Made by a program: the position numbers and the translations under genes. From Albidovulum denitrificans (GTDB lineage Bacteria; Pseudomonadota; Alphaproteobacteria; Rhodobacterales; Rhodobacteraceae): a DNA stretch of 64,000 nucleotides. The notes beneath the pieces are model-generated. The model ran no database searches. It was not told the DNA's origin and saw nothing but the letters and a program-made list of their open reading frames with translations. The stretch covers positions 558,001 to 622,000 of the forward strand of contig NZ_PVEP01000001.1 in assembly GCF_002973535.1 (NCBI RefSeq), given 5' to 3'. Each line of letters begins with the position of its first letter. The stretch's first letter is position 1. Below are positions 26,145 through 33,478 of the stretch, one piece after another.

Positions 26145-27272
26145 TTAGATCAGGCCCCTGCGTTTAAACGCCGAGATGATCTGCTCCATCGGGGCGCGCA
26201 ACCGCTCGTGTCCGACGACGATATACCGCGCCCCCGTGACCGACGTCGGGGTGTGGTTCAGCAGGCGGCCGACCGTTTCTTCAAGCAAGCCGCCCTCGTT
26301 CTCCGCGAAGGTCGCAAAGGTGCGGCGGTGGTCGTGCGCGGACCAAGCGAGACGCGTGGGCGCGCGCAGGTGAACGGCGTGGCGGGTGCCGTGGAAGACG
26401 TATTCCGAACGGTATGCGCGCATCGGTTCGAGGATGGCGTGATGCTCGGGCAGAAGCGGCAGGTTGAAGGCGCGGCCGTTCTTCGTCTCGGGCAGATGCA
26501 GGTGATCGTCAAACACCTGCTCCCACCGCAGGGTCATCGCCTCCTCCTTGCGCAAGCCGGTGAGCAGCAGGAAGTAGTAATAGGCGCGGTGGACGGGATT
26601 CTCGATGGCATCGACCGCTTTCTTCCATGCGTCGAGGTCGTCGATGATCCGATGCGACGGCTCCTCCGGGAACCACTCGACGGCCACCGTCGGGCATTCG
26701 GGAAGGTCATGCGTCCGGCGCGCATGGTTCCAGATCGAGCGGAAGGATTTCAGGACATGGTTGGCCACGCGCTCCCCGCCGATCATGCAGGGACGCCCGC
26801 GAGAGTTGACGCCCTCCCGCTCGACTGCGATCCGGCTGTGGGCCGCAACGCAATCCGCCTTCGTGATCTCGTCCAGGGGGCGCTTGAGCCAGGCTTTCAG
26901 ATGGCTTTCCATCTGCGACTTCACCTGATCCTTGTTCGCCTCTGACCGCAGTTTCGGCCGCGCGATGTAGGCGGCCGTCGCCTCGGTCAGCGTCGGAATC
27001 TTTGCCGCGCGCAGGCGCTTCGCAACGGCTCCCGAGGCGTATTCCCCGACGAGAAGACCGGCTTCGTACCGGGCATCTGCCACGCGTGTTTCCGGCCAGG
27101 TGCCGAGCTTCGTCCTGACCGTCTTCCCCTTCACGTCCTTCTGGAAGTAGAAGGTTTTCGTCTCCTTCCCCGTGAACAGGCCGAAACCCTTGATCTCGGT
27201 GTCCCAGAATTTCGCGTTCGGCGCAGCGGTCTTCACCGCCGCCTCCGTGAACTTCATCCTCTCACTCGCCAT
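26145..27272 (-). CDS. Tyrosine integrase of the 14-kb element
   Basis: 375 aa from the ATG at 27272 (AAAGGG upstream). The N-terminal arm-binding domain (FTEAAVKTAAPNAKFWDTEI, KGFGLFTGKETKTFYFQKDV) is of the DUF4102 type found in P4-like and tRNA-targeting integrases. Catalytic residues: R in LLTGLRKEEAMTLRW, HxxR in AHDHRRTFATFAE, and H...Y in NHTPTSVTGARYIVV. It reads toward the element's interior, with its start 141 nt from attR. It explains insertion in the tRNA-Gly. Confidence 0.95.
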   Translation of the reverse strand: MASERMKFTEAAVKTAAPNAKFWDTEIKGFGLFTGKETKTFYFQKDVKGKTVRTKLGTWPETRVADARYEAGLLVGEYASGAVAKRLRAAKIPTLTEATAAYIARPKLRSEANKDQVKSQMESHLKAWLKRPLDEITKADCVAAHSRIAVEREGVNSRGRPCMIGGERVANHVLKSFRSIWNHARRTHDLPECPTVAVEWFPEEPSHRIIDDLDAWKKAVDAIENPVHRAYYYFLLLTGLRKEEAMTLRWEQVFDDHLHLPETKNGRAFNLPLLPEHHAILEPMRAYRSEYVFHGTRHAVHLRAPTRLAWSAHDHRRTFATFAENEGGLLEETVGRLLNHTPTSVTGARYIVVGHERLRAPMEQIISAFKRRGLI

Positions 27273-27285
27273 CGCCCATCGCCCT

Positions 27286-27301
27286 TTCTGTAGGCGTTTT
27301 G
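27286..27301. promoter_or_regulatory. Candidate integrase arm-type site, right end
   Basis: TTCTGTAGGCGTTTTG, identical to 13150-13165 at the other end, in the same orientation. It lies directly upstream of the integrase start. Confidence 0.5.
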
Positions 27302-27412
27302 TAGTCAGCGTTATCAAACGCGCTACCACGCACTCGGACGACGATCAACGATTAGTGCAATGATTTCAACCACTTTCCAAGGCGTTCAAATGTTCTCGAA
27401 CCAAACACACAT

Positions 27413-27458
27413 GCTTCCCAAGCTTACGACGAGGGTTCGATTCCCTTCACCCGCTCCA
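27413..27458 (+). pseudogene. attR core and 3' half of the disrupted host tRNA-Gly(CCC)
   Basis: GCTTCCCAA (27413-27421, identical to attL) is followed by the 3' anticodon stem, T arm GAGGG-TTCGATT-CCCTT, acceptor CACCCGC, discriminator T and CCA ending at 27458. The sequence left of 27413 does not supply a 5' half. Together with 13040-13067 it rebuilds one tRNA-Gly(CCC). Confidence 0.9.
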
Positions 27459-27524
27459 TCCCCCGTTCCCTTTCCCCTCCCCACCCGCTAGTCACGGGGA
27501 GGAAATCTCAGCAGAGGATGGATC

Positions 27525-27878
27525 ATGTCGAATATCACCCGAATCGAGACCGGCAAACGCATGTCGAACGTTGTCATCCATGACGGCACTATCCGTCTTG
27601 CGGGCGTCGTGGGCGAGCCCGGCGGGGACGCGGGCCAGCAGACCAGGGACATTCTGGCCGAGATCGACCGCCTTCTGGCGCTGGCCGGGTCGGACAAGAC
27701 GCGGATGCTGCGGGCGCAGATCTGGCTCGCCGACATCAACCGCGACTTTGCCGCGATGAACGCCGTCTGGGACGCCTGGGTCCCCGAAGGCCACGCCCCC
27801 GCCCGCGCCACGGGTGAGGCGAGCCTTGCGACGCCGGACTATCTGGTGGAGATCATCGTGGACGCAGCCGTCGCCTGA
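27525..27878 (+). CDS. RidA family protein
   Basis: 117 aa. The RidA/YjgF pattern is clear: R-rich N-terminus, GGDAGQQTRDILAEIDRLL, MLRAQIWLADINRDFAAMN and C-terminal PARATGEASLATPDYLVEI, in which the arginine binds the substrate carboxylate. RidA hydrolyses reactive enamine/imine intermediates from PLP enzymes; subgroup-specific activity is unknown. AGAGG precedes the start. First host gene after the integrated element. Confidence 0.9.
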   Translation: MSNITRIETGKRMSNVVIHDGTIRLAGVVGEPGGDAGQQTRDILAEIDRLLALAGSDKTRMLRAQIWLADINRDFAAMNAVWDAWVPEGHAPARATGEASLATPDYLVEIIVDAAVA

Positions 27879-27995
27879 CCGGCGATAGACTGTTTCCACC
27901 TCGGAAAGAATTAACAATGGCCTCCCGCCGCAATTCGCCTTAAGGTTGAGTAACGACCCTCGGGTCGTGCCAAACCATCGAGGGGATGCGGCGGG

Positions 27996-28184
27996 ATGGC
28001 CCAATACGCCAACATCAAGTGGTTCGAGGTCAGGCGGAAGGCCATCAGGCCGTCACGCCCGCGCTATGACCCGGTGGACGACGACCTGAACGGACGGGTC
28101 CTGCCCTTCGGCTGGTGGCTGCTGCCCGTCCTTCTTCTCTCGCTCGCCGCCTGGGGCGGGATCTTCTGGCTGATCTTCGGCTAG
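27996..28184 (+). CDS. Small single-pass membrane protein
   Basis: 62 aa. A basic N-terminal half (KWFEVRRKAIRPSRPRYDPV) and one C-terminal transmembrane helix (WWLLPVLLLSLAAWGGIFWL). No family recognised. Stands alone between ridA and a convergent gene. Confidence 0.6.
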   Translation: MAQYANIKWFEVRRKAIRPSRPRYDPVDDDLNGRVLPFGWWLLPVLLLSLAAWGGIFWLIFG

Positions 28185-28191
28185 GGCGCCG

Positions 28192-28536
28192 TCAGGCCGG
28201 TGTCTGCTGATGCGACATCAGCCGCCAGCCGCCCTCTTCGCGCACATAGGTCGAGGCGCAAAGCATGGTCTGGATCGGCGCCCCTTCGCGTTCAGCCTCG
28301 GCCTTGTAGGCAAGGACCGCGACGTTCCCGCGAAGATTGATCCGCCTCTCGGACATCAGCACCGACCGCCAGCGCGGGGCGCGCGCGACGCTGTCGGCGA
28401 TCCCGTCGCCCTGAAGGATACCCGCCGGATAGGGAAAGACCATCACCGCGCCGTCGGCCATTGTGCTGCGAAAGGTCTCTGCCCCGCCAAGCCAGAAGCT
28501 TTCCTCAAGCTGCCAGAGGTCTGTCTGATCGGTCAT
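28192..28536 (-). CDS. NTF2/SnoaL-like fold protein (DUF4440-like)
   Basis: 114 aa. WQLEESFWLGGAETFRSTMA at the start, then MVFPYPAGILQGD and C-terminal CASTYVREEGGWRLMSHQQTP match the cone-shaped NTF2-like fold (DUF4440 pattern: E-x-x-FW...G.....W..V.HQ.T). No enzyme activity can be assigned. Lies next to the HerA-like ATPase on the same strand. Confidence 0.72.
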   Translation of the reverse strand: MTDQTDLWQLEESFWLGGAETFRSTMADGAVMVFPYPAGILQGDGIADSVARAPRWRSVLMSERRINLRGNVAVLAYKAEAEREGAPIQTMLCASTYVREEGGWRLMSHQQTPA

Positions 28537-28580
28537 GCCGTACCGTCCTTTCCGTGCTGGGCCAGCGACCGCCCCGCCTC

Positions 28581-30125
28581 CTAACGCGACTTGAAGAGCG
28601 ATCCGAGGATGCCGCGCACCAGCGCCTGGCCGGATTTGGTGCCAAGCTGCCGGGCAAGGCTTTTGCCGAACGTCGTGGCAAGGCTGTCGGACCGCGACGT
28701 CCGGCGCGCGGTGGACCGGCCCACCGTCTTGCCGTCATAGCGCCGCGCCTGTTTCAGCTCCCGCAACTCCGCCTTCATCTTCTCTTCCTCGGCCTCCGCC
28801 TCGGCGGCGGCCTTGGCGGCGGTCTCGGCGCGCACCTGAAGGCGTTCATAGGCGGAATCGCGATCCACGGCCGTATCGTATTTCGCCCCCAGCCCGGTCG
28901 CGGCCAGTGCCGCCTTGCGCTGATCGGGGGTGATCGGGCCAAGCTGGCTGGCGGGCGGACGGACAAGCGTGCGTTCGACGATCCCCGGCACACCCTTGGC
29001 CTGAAGAAGCGATGTCACCGCCTCGCCCGTGCCGACCTCCTTGATCGCGGTTTCGGTGTCGAAGCGCGGGTTGGGGCGATAGTTCTGTGCCGCCCGCGCC
29101 AGATCGCGCTGGTCCTTGGCGGTGAAGGCGCGCAGCGCGTGCTGGACCCGGTTGCCAAGCTGGCCAAGGATGTCGTCCGGCACGTCGGCAGGGTTCTGGG
29201 TGATGAAATAGACGCCCACGCCCTTGGACCGGATCAGACGCGCGACCTGTTCCACCTTGTCGGTCAGCGCCTTGGGCGCGTCCTCGAACAGAAGATGCGC
29301 CTCGTCGAAGAAGAAGACGAATTTCGGTTTGTCGGGATCGCCGACCTCCGGCAGTTCCTCGAAGAGTTCCGACAGGAGCCAGAGCAGGAAAGTCGCGTAA
29401 AGCCGGGGTGAGGCCATCAGCTTGTCGGCGGCAAGGATGTTGACCTGCCCGCGCCCGTCCGCACCCACCCGCATCATGTCGGCCAGATCCAGCGCCGGTT
29501 CGCCGAAAAGCTTCGTCCCGCCCTGATTTTCCAGCACCAGCAACTGCCGCTGGATCGCGCCGACGGTGGCCGGGGAGACATTGCCATAGCGCAAGCCGAT
29601 CTCGGCCGCGTTCTGGCCGATCCAGACCAGCATCGCCTGAAGATCCTTGAGGTCGAGAAGCGGCAGGCCTTCCTCATCCGACAGGCGGAAGGCGATGTTC
29701 AGCACACCTTCCTGCGCCTCGCTCAGGTCCATCAGGCGCGACAAGAGAAGCGGCCCCATTTCCGCGACGGTCGCACGAATCGGATGGCCCTGTTCGCCGA
29801 AGAGGTCCCAGAAGGCGACCGGGAAGGCCTGATAGGCCAGATCATAGCCGATGGTCGCGCAGCGCTTCATGAAGGCGTCGTGCAGCTTGCCTTCGGGCGA
29901 ACCGGCAACCGCGAGCCCGGCAAGGTCGCCCTTCACGTCCGACAGGAAGACCGGAACCCCGGCGGCCGACAGCCCTTCGGCGAGGATCTGCAAGGTAACC
30001 GTCTTGCCGGTGCCGGTCGCGCCCGCGATAAGCCCGTGGCGATTTCCATATTTCAACAGAAGTTCCTGAGGCGTGGCATACCCTTCGCCCCCGCCCCCCA
30101 CGAAAATCCCGTTCTCCGTCAGCAC
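28581..30125 (-). CDS. HerA-like ATPase, DUF853 family
   Basis: 514 aa from a GTG at 30125 with GAGGGG six nt upstream; the ATG at 30170 has no ribosome site. Walker A is [15 protein letters not shown], Walker B is [15 protein letters not shown], and a later segment is [20 protein letters not shown]. This is the DUF853/YjgR family of FtsK-HerA ATPases, widespread and of unknown role (DNA translocation is suspected). The C-terminal ~100 residues are charged helix followed by a short basic tail. Confidence 0.88.
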   Translation of the reverse strand: MLTENGIFVGGGGEGYATPQELLLKYGNRHGLIAGATGTGKTVTLQILAEGLSAAGVPVFLSDVKGDLAGLAVAGSPEGKLHDAFMKRCATIGYDLAYQAFPVAFWDLFGEQGHPIRATVAEMGPLLLSRLMDLSEAQEGVLNIAFRLSDEEGLPLLDLKDLQAMLVWIGQNAAEIGLRYGNVSPATVGAIQRQLLVLENQGGTKLFGEPALDLADMMRVGADGRGQVNILAADKLMASPRLYATFLLWLLSELFEELPEVGDPDKPKFVFFFDEAHLLFEDAPKALTDKVEQVARLIRSKGVGVYFITQNPADVPDDILGQLGNRVQHALRAFTAKDQRDLARAAQNYRPNPRFDTETAIKEVGTGEAVTSLLQAKGVPGIVERTLVRPPASQLGPITPDQRKAALAATGLGAKYDTAVDRDSAYERLQVRAETAAKAAAEAEAEEEKMKAELRELKQARRYDGKTVGRSTARRTSRSDSLATTFGKSLARQLGTKSGQALVRGILGSLFKSR

Positions 30126-30250
30126 CGTACACCCCTCAATTCGCGGCCGTCGTTCGGGGCCACAATACAATCTTAATCTTCCGGCGCCAGTCTTCTTCCC
30201 ATCCGCAGGGGCCTTGGCCCAGGCGGGCTTTCTTCCTCCCTGTCTGACTG
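30126..30250. other. Non-coding stretch upstream of the HerA-like ATPase
   Basis: Left part of the 429-nt gene-free gap 30126-30554. It should hold the minus-strand promoter of the ATPase gene. A plus-strand transcript is implied by the terminator at 30251-30277. No gene is visible. Confidence 0.4.
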
Positions 30251-30277
30251 GCCGCGCCCCCTTGGCGCGGCTTTTTT
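30251..30277 (+). terminator. Strong plus-strand terminator without an obvious gene
   Basis: 8-bp stem GCCGCGCC / GGCGCGGC with a short loop, followed by seven Ts. No plus-strand gene lies upstream until beyond the minus-strand ATPase gene, so it probably ends a small or antisense RNA starting after about 30170. Confidence 0.75.
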
Positions 30278-30317
30278 TCCTGAAAAATCAAATTTCTGGG
30301 CCTTGAAATTTTTCCGG

Positions 30318-30425
30318 TTGACGCATGGGGAGGAGTTGAATAGCGTTCGCGGCAATGACTAAGTCGGCCTGTCCGACAGGGAGCGTACGAATATGAAAGG
30401 GCCTCTGCGGAGGCCCTTTCGTTTT
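30318..30425 (+). ncRNA. Candidate stand-alone sRNA with its promoter
   Basis: TTGACG (30318-30323), a 17-nt spacer and TAGCGT (30341-30346) form a sigma70-type promoter. The predicted transcript from about 30352 is ~75 nt and has two hairpins: GTCGG-CCTGT-CCGAC (30363-30377), then the 11-bp terminator stem GAAAGGGCCTC-TGCG-GAGGCCCTTTC (30395-30420) followed by GTTTT. There is no reading frame of note in between. The 130 nt after it, up to ialB, hold nothing recognisable. Confidence 0.6.
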
Positions 30426-30554
30426 GGGCCGGGTGCCGCCGGGAAGCGGCCTGTCGCCGCCCCCACCGGAACGTGACGGTTTGCCCGCTGACAGCGCCCC
30501 GGCGCCGTGCTAAGGCCACGCAGCACCACCGAATTACCAGAACGGAAAGATATC

Positions 30555-31217
30555 ATGGCTGCAATTTCCAAGACCCTGACGCTCTTGCTCTCGCTGGCCG
30601 CGGCGCTGCCCGCCGCCGCGCAGGACACCGCCGCGCCCGCCGATCAGGCCCCCGCGGCCGATGCCGCGCCCGCGGCCGATGCGGCAGCCCCCGCCGATGC
30701 CCAGGCCGCGCCCGACGGGATCGGCCAGCCCTATACGGCCGAAACCTTCGACGACTGGGAACTGCGCTGCGTGCGCACCGCCGACGGCGCCGATCCCTGC
30801 CAGATCTATCAGCTTCTGCGCGACAAGAACGGCAACCCGGTCTCTGAAATCTCGATGATCTCGCTGCAAAATGGCGGCAAGGTCTCGGTCGGGGCCAATG
30901 TCATCACGCCGCTTGAGACGCTTTTGACCGAACAGCTTGCCTTCGCGGTCGATGACGGCAAGCCGCAGGCCTATCCGTTCAGCTTCTGCACCCCCGTCGG
31001 CTGCTACGCCCGTCTCGGCTTTACCGAGGAGGAGGTCGGCAAGATGAAGAAGGGCAACAAGGCTGCGGTGACCATCGTTCCGGTCGGCAATCCGAACGCC
31101 AAGGTGACGCTGGATGTGTCGCTGAAGGGCTTCACCGCCGCGCTTGAGGCGCAGAAGAAGGCGGAAGAGGCGCTGGCGACCAAGACCGGCGGCGCGGCAG
31201 AGGCCCCGGCGCAGTAA
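30555..31217 (+). CDS. Invasion-associated locus B (IalB) family protein
   Basis: 220 aa from the ATG at 30555 (GGAAAG upstream; an upstream ATG at 30507 lacks support). The signal peptide is MAAISKTLTLLLSLAAALPA plus AAA-Q. Residues ~22-52 are an Ala/Pro/Asp-rich repeat-like linker. The IalB domain follows: TFDDWELRCVRTADGADPCQ, then FCTPVGCYARLGFTEEEVGK. IalB proteins are periplasmic, with paired cysteines; four are visible here. The family is broad in free-living alphaproteobacteria, so the invasion label is historical. The 3' end overlaps an antisense ParE reading frame. Confidence 0.88.
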   Translation: MAAISKTLTLLLSLAAALPAAAQDTAAPADQAPAADAAPAADAAAPADAQAAPDGIGQPYTAETFDDWELRCVRTADGADPCQIYQLLRDKNGNPVSEISMISLQNGGKVSVGANVITPLETLLTEQLAFAVDDGKPQAYPFSFCTPVGCYARLGFTEEEVGKMKKGNKAAVTIVPVGNPNAKVTLDVSLKGFTAALEAQKKAEEALATKTGGAAEAPAQ

Positions 31218-31612
31218 ACGCCCGCCGCTTTGAACGAACGCAACGCCGCCCCGCGACCCGCCGGGCGGCGTTTTGCGTTACGCCCCCGCGCGGGCGGCAG
31301 ATCGGCAAGTCGTCGCGGCAGATCCGACCGGGCGTGAAGGAAATCAATGATGATCACCTGCCCGGCCTCCTCGATGAAGATCACGAAATGCGCGCCCGCC
31401 CGCGCAAAGCGCAGATCCTCGGGCAGGTTCGGGTCGATCAGCCTCCGGCAATCCTGTGACGGGGCCTCGCCCCTGGCGATGGCGCGGCAAACGGCAATCA
31501 GGTCCTCCTCATAGGCCGCCGCCTGACGCGGCCCGAAGCTTTCGACCGTCCAGCGGGCGATGTCGATCAACGCGGCTTGTGCCGCCCGTGTCAGACGCCA
31601 GGGTTTCGGCAT
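31004..31612 (-). CDS. parE: ParE family toxin with an unusual C-terminal extension
   Basis: 202 aa. Residues 1-~100 are a standard RelE/ParE toxin: WRLTRAAQAALIDIARWTVE, GPRQAAAYEEDLIAVCRAIA and FARAGAHFVIFIEEAGQVII. A normal ParE ends near here. The frame continues another ~100 codons through the intergenic space and antisense to the last ~210 nt of ialB before meeting a stop. The tail is low-complexity (A/S/P-rich) and looks like a read-through of non-coding sequence. Follows parD by 12 nt. Confidence 0.82.
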   Translation of the reverse strand: MPKPWRLTRAAQAALIDIARWTVESFGPRQAAAYEEDLIAVCRAIARGEAPSQDCRRLIDPNLPEDLRFARAGAHFVIFIEEAGQVIIIDFLHARSDLPRRLADLPPARGRNAKRRPAGRGAALRSFKAAGVYCAGASAAPPVLVASASSAFFCASSAAVKPFSDTSSVTLAFGLPTGTMVTAALLPFFILPTSSSVKPRRA

Positions 31613-31624
31613 CGCGTCCCCGGA

Positions 31625-31882
31625 TCAGAGGTCTTCGCGGGCGGCAGCGAAGGCACGGCGCACGGCATCCTCTCCGCTTCCCTCCACCAGATCGCCCAGC
31701 CGGGCCTGTTCCAGCCCGGCGATCAACCGCCTGCGCAGGTCGCCGCTTTCGGCCTCCTCACGCTCCAGAAGGCGCAACCCCGCGCGCAGCGCCTCAGAAG
31801 CATTCTGATAGCGCCCGGACGCGACCAGCCGGTCGACGAGGTCGGATTGCGTGTCGGTCAGAACGACGTTTCGGGTGACCAT
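31625..31882 (-). CDS. parD: ParD family antitoxin
   Basis: 85 aa from the ATG at 31882, which has GGAGG upstream. The N-terminal ribbon-helix-helix (RNVVLTDTQSDLVDRLVASG, RYQNASEALRAGLRLLERE) binds the operator. The C-terminal helix (EDAVRRAFAAAREDL) should wrap the ParE toxin. Overlapping palindromes directly upstream are the probable autoregulatory operator. Confidence 0.9.
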   Translation of the reverse strand: MVTRNVVLTDTQSDLVDRLVASGRYQNASEALRAGLRLLEREEAESGDLRRRLIAGLEQARLGDLVEGSGEDAVRRAFAAAREDL

Positions 31883-31892
31883 GCGAACCTCC

Positions 31893-31921
31893 TGCCAAGA
31901 TATTGGCAATATATGCCAATA
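31893..31921 (-). promoter_or_regulatory. parDE operator
   Basis: Two overlapping palindromes share a half-site: TGCCAA-GATA-TTGGCA (31893-31908) and TATTGGCA-ATATA-TGCCAATA (31901-31921). This gives three TTGGCA/TGCCAA half-sites just before the parD ribosome site, as expected for ribbon-helix-helix autorepression. Confidence 0.75.
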
Positions 31922-31997
31922 CCACCGTCCTGTCGATTGGTCGCATCGGGGTAAGGGTTTTATACCACCGGGAACGGCGCAACTACCGGGCGCGCGC

Positions 31998-33206
31998 TTA
32001 CGCCCGCCGCAAGGCCAGCACCGCGTTCAGGCCCCCGAAGGCGAAGGCGTTCGACAGCACCGCCGTCACACGCGCGTCGCGCGCCGCGTTCGGGACCACG
32101 TCCAGCGCGCATTCCGGGTCCGGCTCCTCGTACCCCACGGTCGGGGCGATGATCCCGTCGCGCAGCGCCATGATGCAGGCCAGAAGCTCCACCGCGCCGG
32201 TGCCGCCGATCACATGGCCGTGCATCGACTTGGTGGAGGAAATCATCAGCCGGTCGGCATGGGCGCCGAAGGCATGGGCCACGGCGGCGCATTCGGTCTT
32301 GTCATTGGCCGCCGTCCCGGTGCCATGGGCGTTGACATAGCCGACCTCTTCCGGCGCCAGCCGCGCATCCTCAAGCGCCCCGGCGATGGCGCGCTGCGCG
32401 CCCGCCTGGCTGGGCATGACGATGTCGGCCGCGTCCGAGGTCATGGAAAACCCCGCGACCTCGGCCAGTATCTCGGCCCCCCGCGCCCGGGCGTGGTCCC
32501 AGTCCTCGAAGACGAAGACGCCCGCCCCCTCGCCCTGCACCATGCCGTTGCGGTTGGCGCTGAAGGGGCGGCAGGCGTCCTTGGACATGACGCGCAGGCC
32601 TTCCCACGCCTTGATGCCGCCGAAACAGAGCATCGCCTCTGCCCCCCCGGTGATCATCGCCCGCGCGGCGCCGGACCGCACCATCTGGAAGGCCAGCCCC
32701 ATCGCGTGGTTCGACGACGCGCAGGCCGTCGCCACGGTGAAGGACGGCCCGCGCAGCGCATATTCCATGCTGACATGGCTGGCGGCGGCGTTGTTCATCA
32801 GCTTCGGCACCACGAAGGGGTGAACGCGGTTCTTCCCCTCCTCGTAAACCGTGCGGTAATTCTCGTCCCAGGTCGTGACCCCGCCCCCGGCGGTGCCAAG
32901 GACGACGCCGCAATCGAGGCCCATCTTGCCGCGAAAATCCAGCCCAGACTGGTCCACCGCCTGTTTCGCGGCCAGCATGGTGAACTGCGTGAAGCGGTCG
33001 TAAAGCGCGATTTCCTGACGGTTGAACTGGCGTTCCGCGTCCCATCCGCGCACCTGCCCGCCGATGCGGATCGACAGCCGTTCGACATCGCGGAATTCCA
33101 GCGGGCCGATGCCACAGCGCCCCTCGCGCATCGCGGCAAGGGTGGAGGGGACGTCATGGCCAAGCGCGTTGATCGTCCCCGCGCCGGTAATGGCCACGCG
33201 CCTCAT
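31998..33206 (-). CDS. Beta-ketoacyl-ACP synthase (FabF-like)
   Basis: 402 aa. The thiolase-fold condensing enzyme has catalytic Cys in ATACASSNHAMG, and both active-site His segments: NAHGTGTAANDKTE and STKSMHGHVIGGTGAVE. It extends acyl-ACP with malonyl-ACP. It overlaps the upstream ACP gene by 4 nt, and that overlaps lpxD, so it probably works with this dedicated ACP on an acyl chain for lipid A rather than general fatty acid synthesis. That specialisation is inferred from context. Confidence 0.9.
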   Translation of the reverse strand: MRRVAITGAGTINALGHDVPSTLAAMREGRCGIGPLEFRDVERLSIRIGGQVRGWDAERQFNRQEIALYDRFTQFTMLAAKQAVDQSGLDFRGKMGLDCGVVLGTAGGGVTTWDENYRTVYEEGKNRVHPFVVPKLMNNAAASHVSMEYALRGPSFTVATACASSNHAMGLAFQMVRSGAARAMITGGAEAMLCFGGIKAWEGLRVMSKDACRPFSANRNGMVQGEGAGVFVFEDWDHARARGAEILAEVAGFSMTSDAADIVMPSQAGAQRAIAGALEDARLAPEEVGYVNAHGTGTAANDKTECAAVAHAFGAHADRLMISSTKSMHGHVIGGTGAVELLACIMALRDGIIAPTVGYEEPDPECALDVVPNAARDARVTAVLSNAFAFGGLNAVLALRRA

Positions 33207-33478
33207 GCGGCGGACTTCTGGGCGACCAGCTTTTCGACCTCGGCGATGATCGAGCCGACCGAGGAGATGTCGAACGCGCCCTCGTCGGGGTCATTGGCGT
33301 TGAAGGGGACCGAGATGTCGAACGCCTCTTCGAACGCGAAGATCGATTCCACCCGGCCAAGGCTGTCGATGCCCAGATCGTCCAGCGTCATCTCGGGGCT
33401 GACCTGATCGGGGTCCAGCACCGCCTGTTCGGCGATGATCGCGATGACCCGGTCGCGGATGTCAGTTTTTGCCGCCAT
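33203..33478 (-). CDS. Acyl carrier protein (specialised, lpxD-linked)
   Basis: 91 aa. The phosphopantetheine attachment site is [20 protein letters not shown], with the Ser in DSLG. It differs from housekeeping ACP by DSLGRVE instead of DSLDTVE and a longer C-terminus, as in special-purpose ACPs such as AcpXL. Its start lies inside the 3' end of lpxD, and its stop overlaps the ketosynthase start by 4 nt. Confidence 0.9.
   Translation of the reverse strand: MAAKTDIRDRVIAIIAEQAVLDPDQVSPEMTLDDLGIDSLGRVESIFAFEEAFDISVPFNANDPDEGAFDISSVGSIIAEVEKLVAQKSAA

Larger units (their letters stand above)
13068..27421. mobile_element. 14.35-kb satellite-like integrated element in tRNA-Gly(CCC)
   Basis: Bounded by the 9-bp direct repeat GCTTCCCAA (13068-13076 and 27413-27421), which is the anticodon-loop sequence of the split host tRNA. 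Contents from the right: tyrosine integrase, HTH protein, AEP primase, origin-like region, small proteins, DUF4055 portal-like protein, putative TerS, split TerL, and small genes. Left-end cargo: DUF3489 protein, reverse transcriptase with upstream structured RNA, HNH protein, and a complete tRNA-Gly(CCC). No capsid, protease, tail or lysis gene was recognised. Replication and packaging genes without virion genes fit a phage satellite or a reduced prophage. Confidence 0.88.

Noticed and set aside
13068-27421. Gene transfer agent cluster
   Set aside because: GTA clusters of Rhodobacterales lack integrase and att sites and contain capsid and tail genes, the opposite of what is seen.
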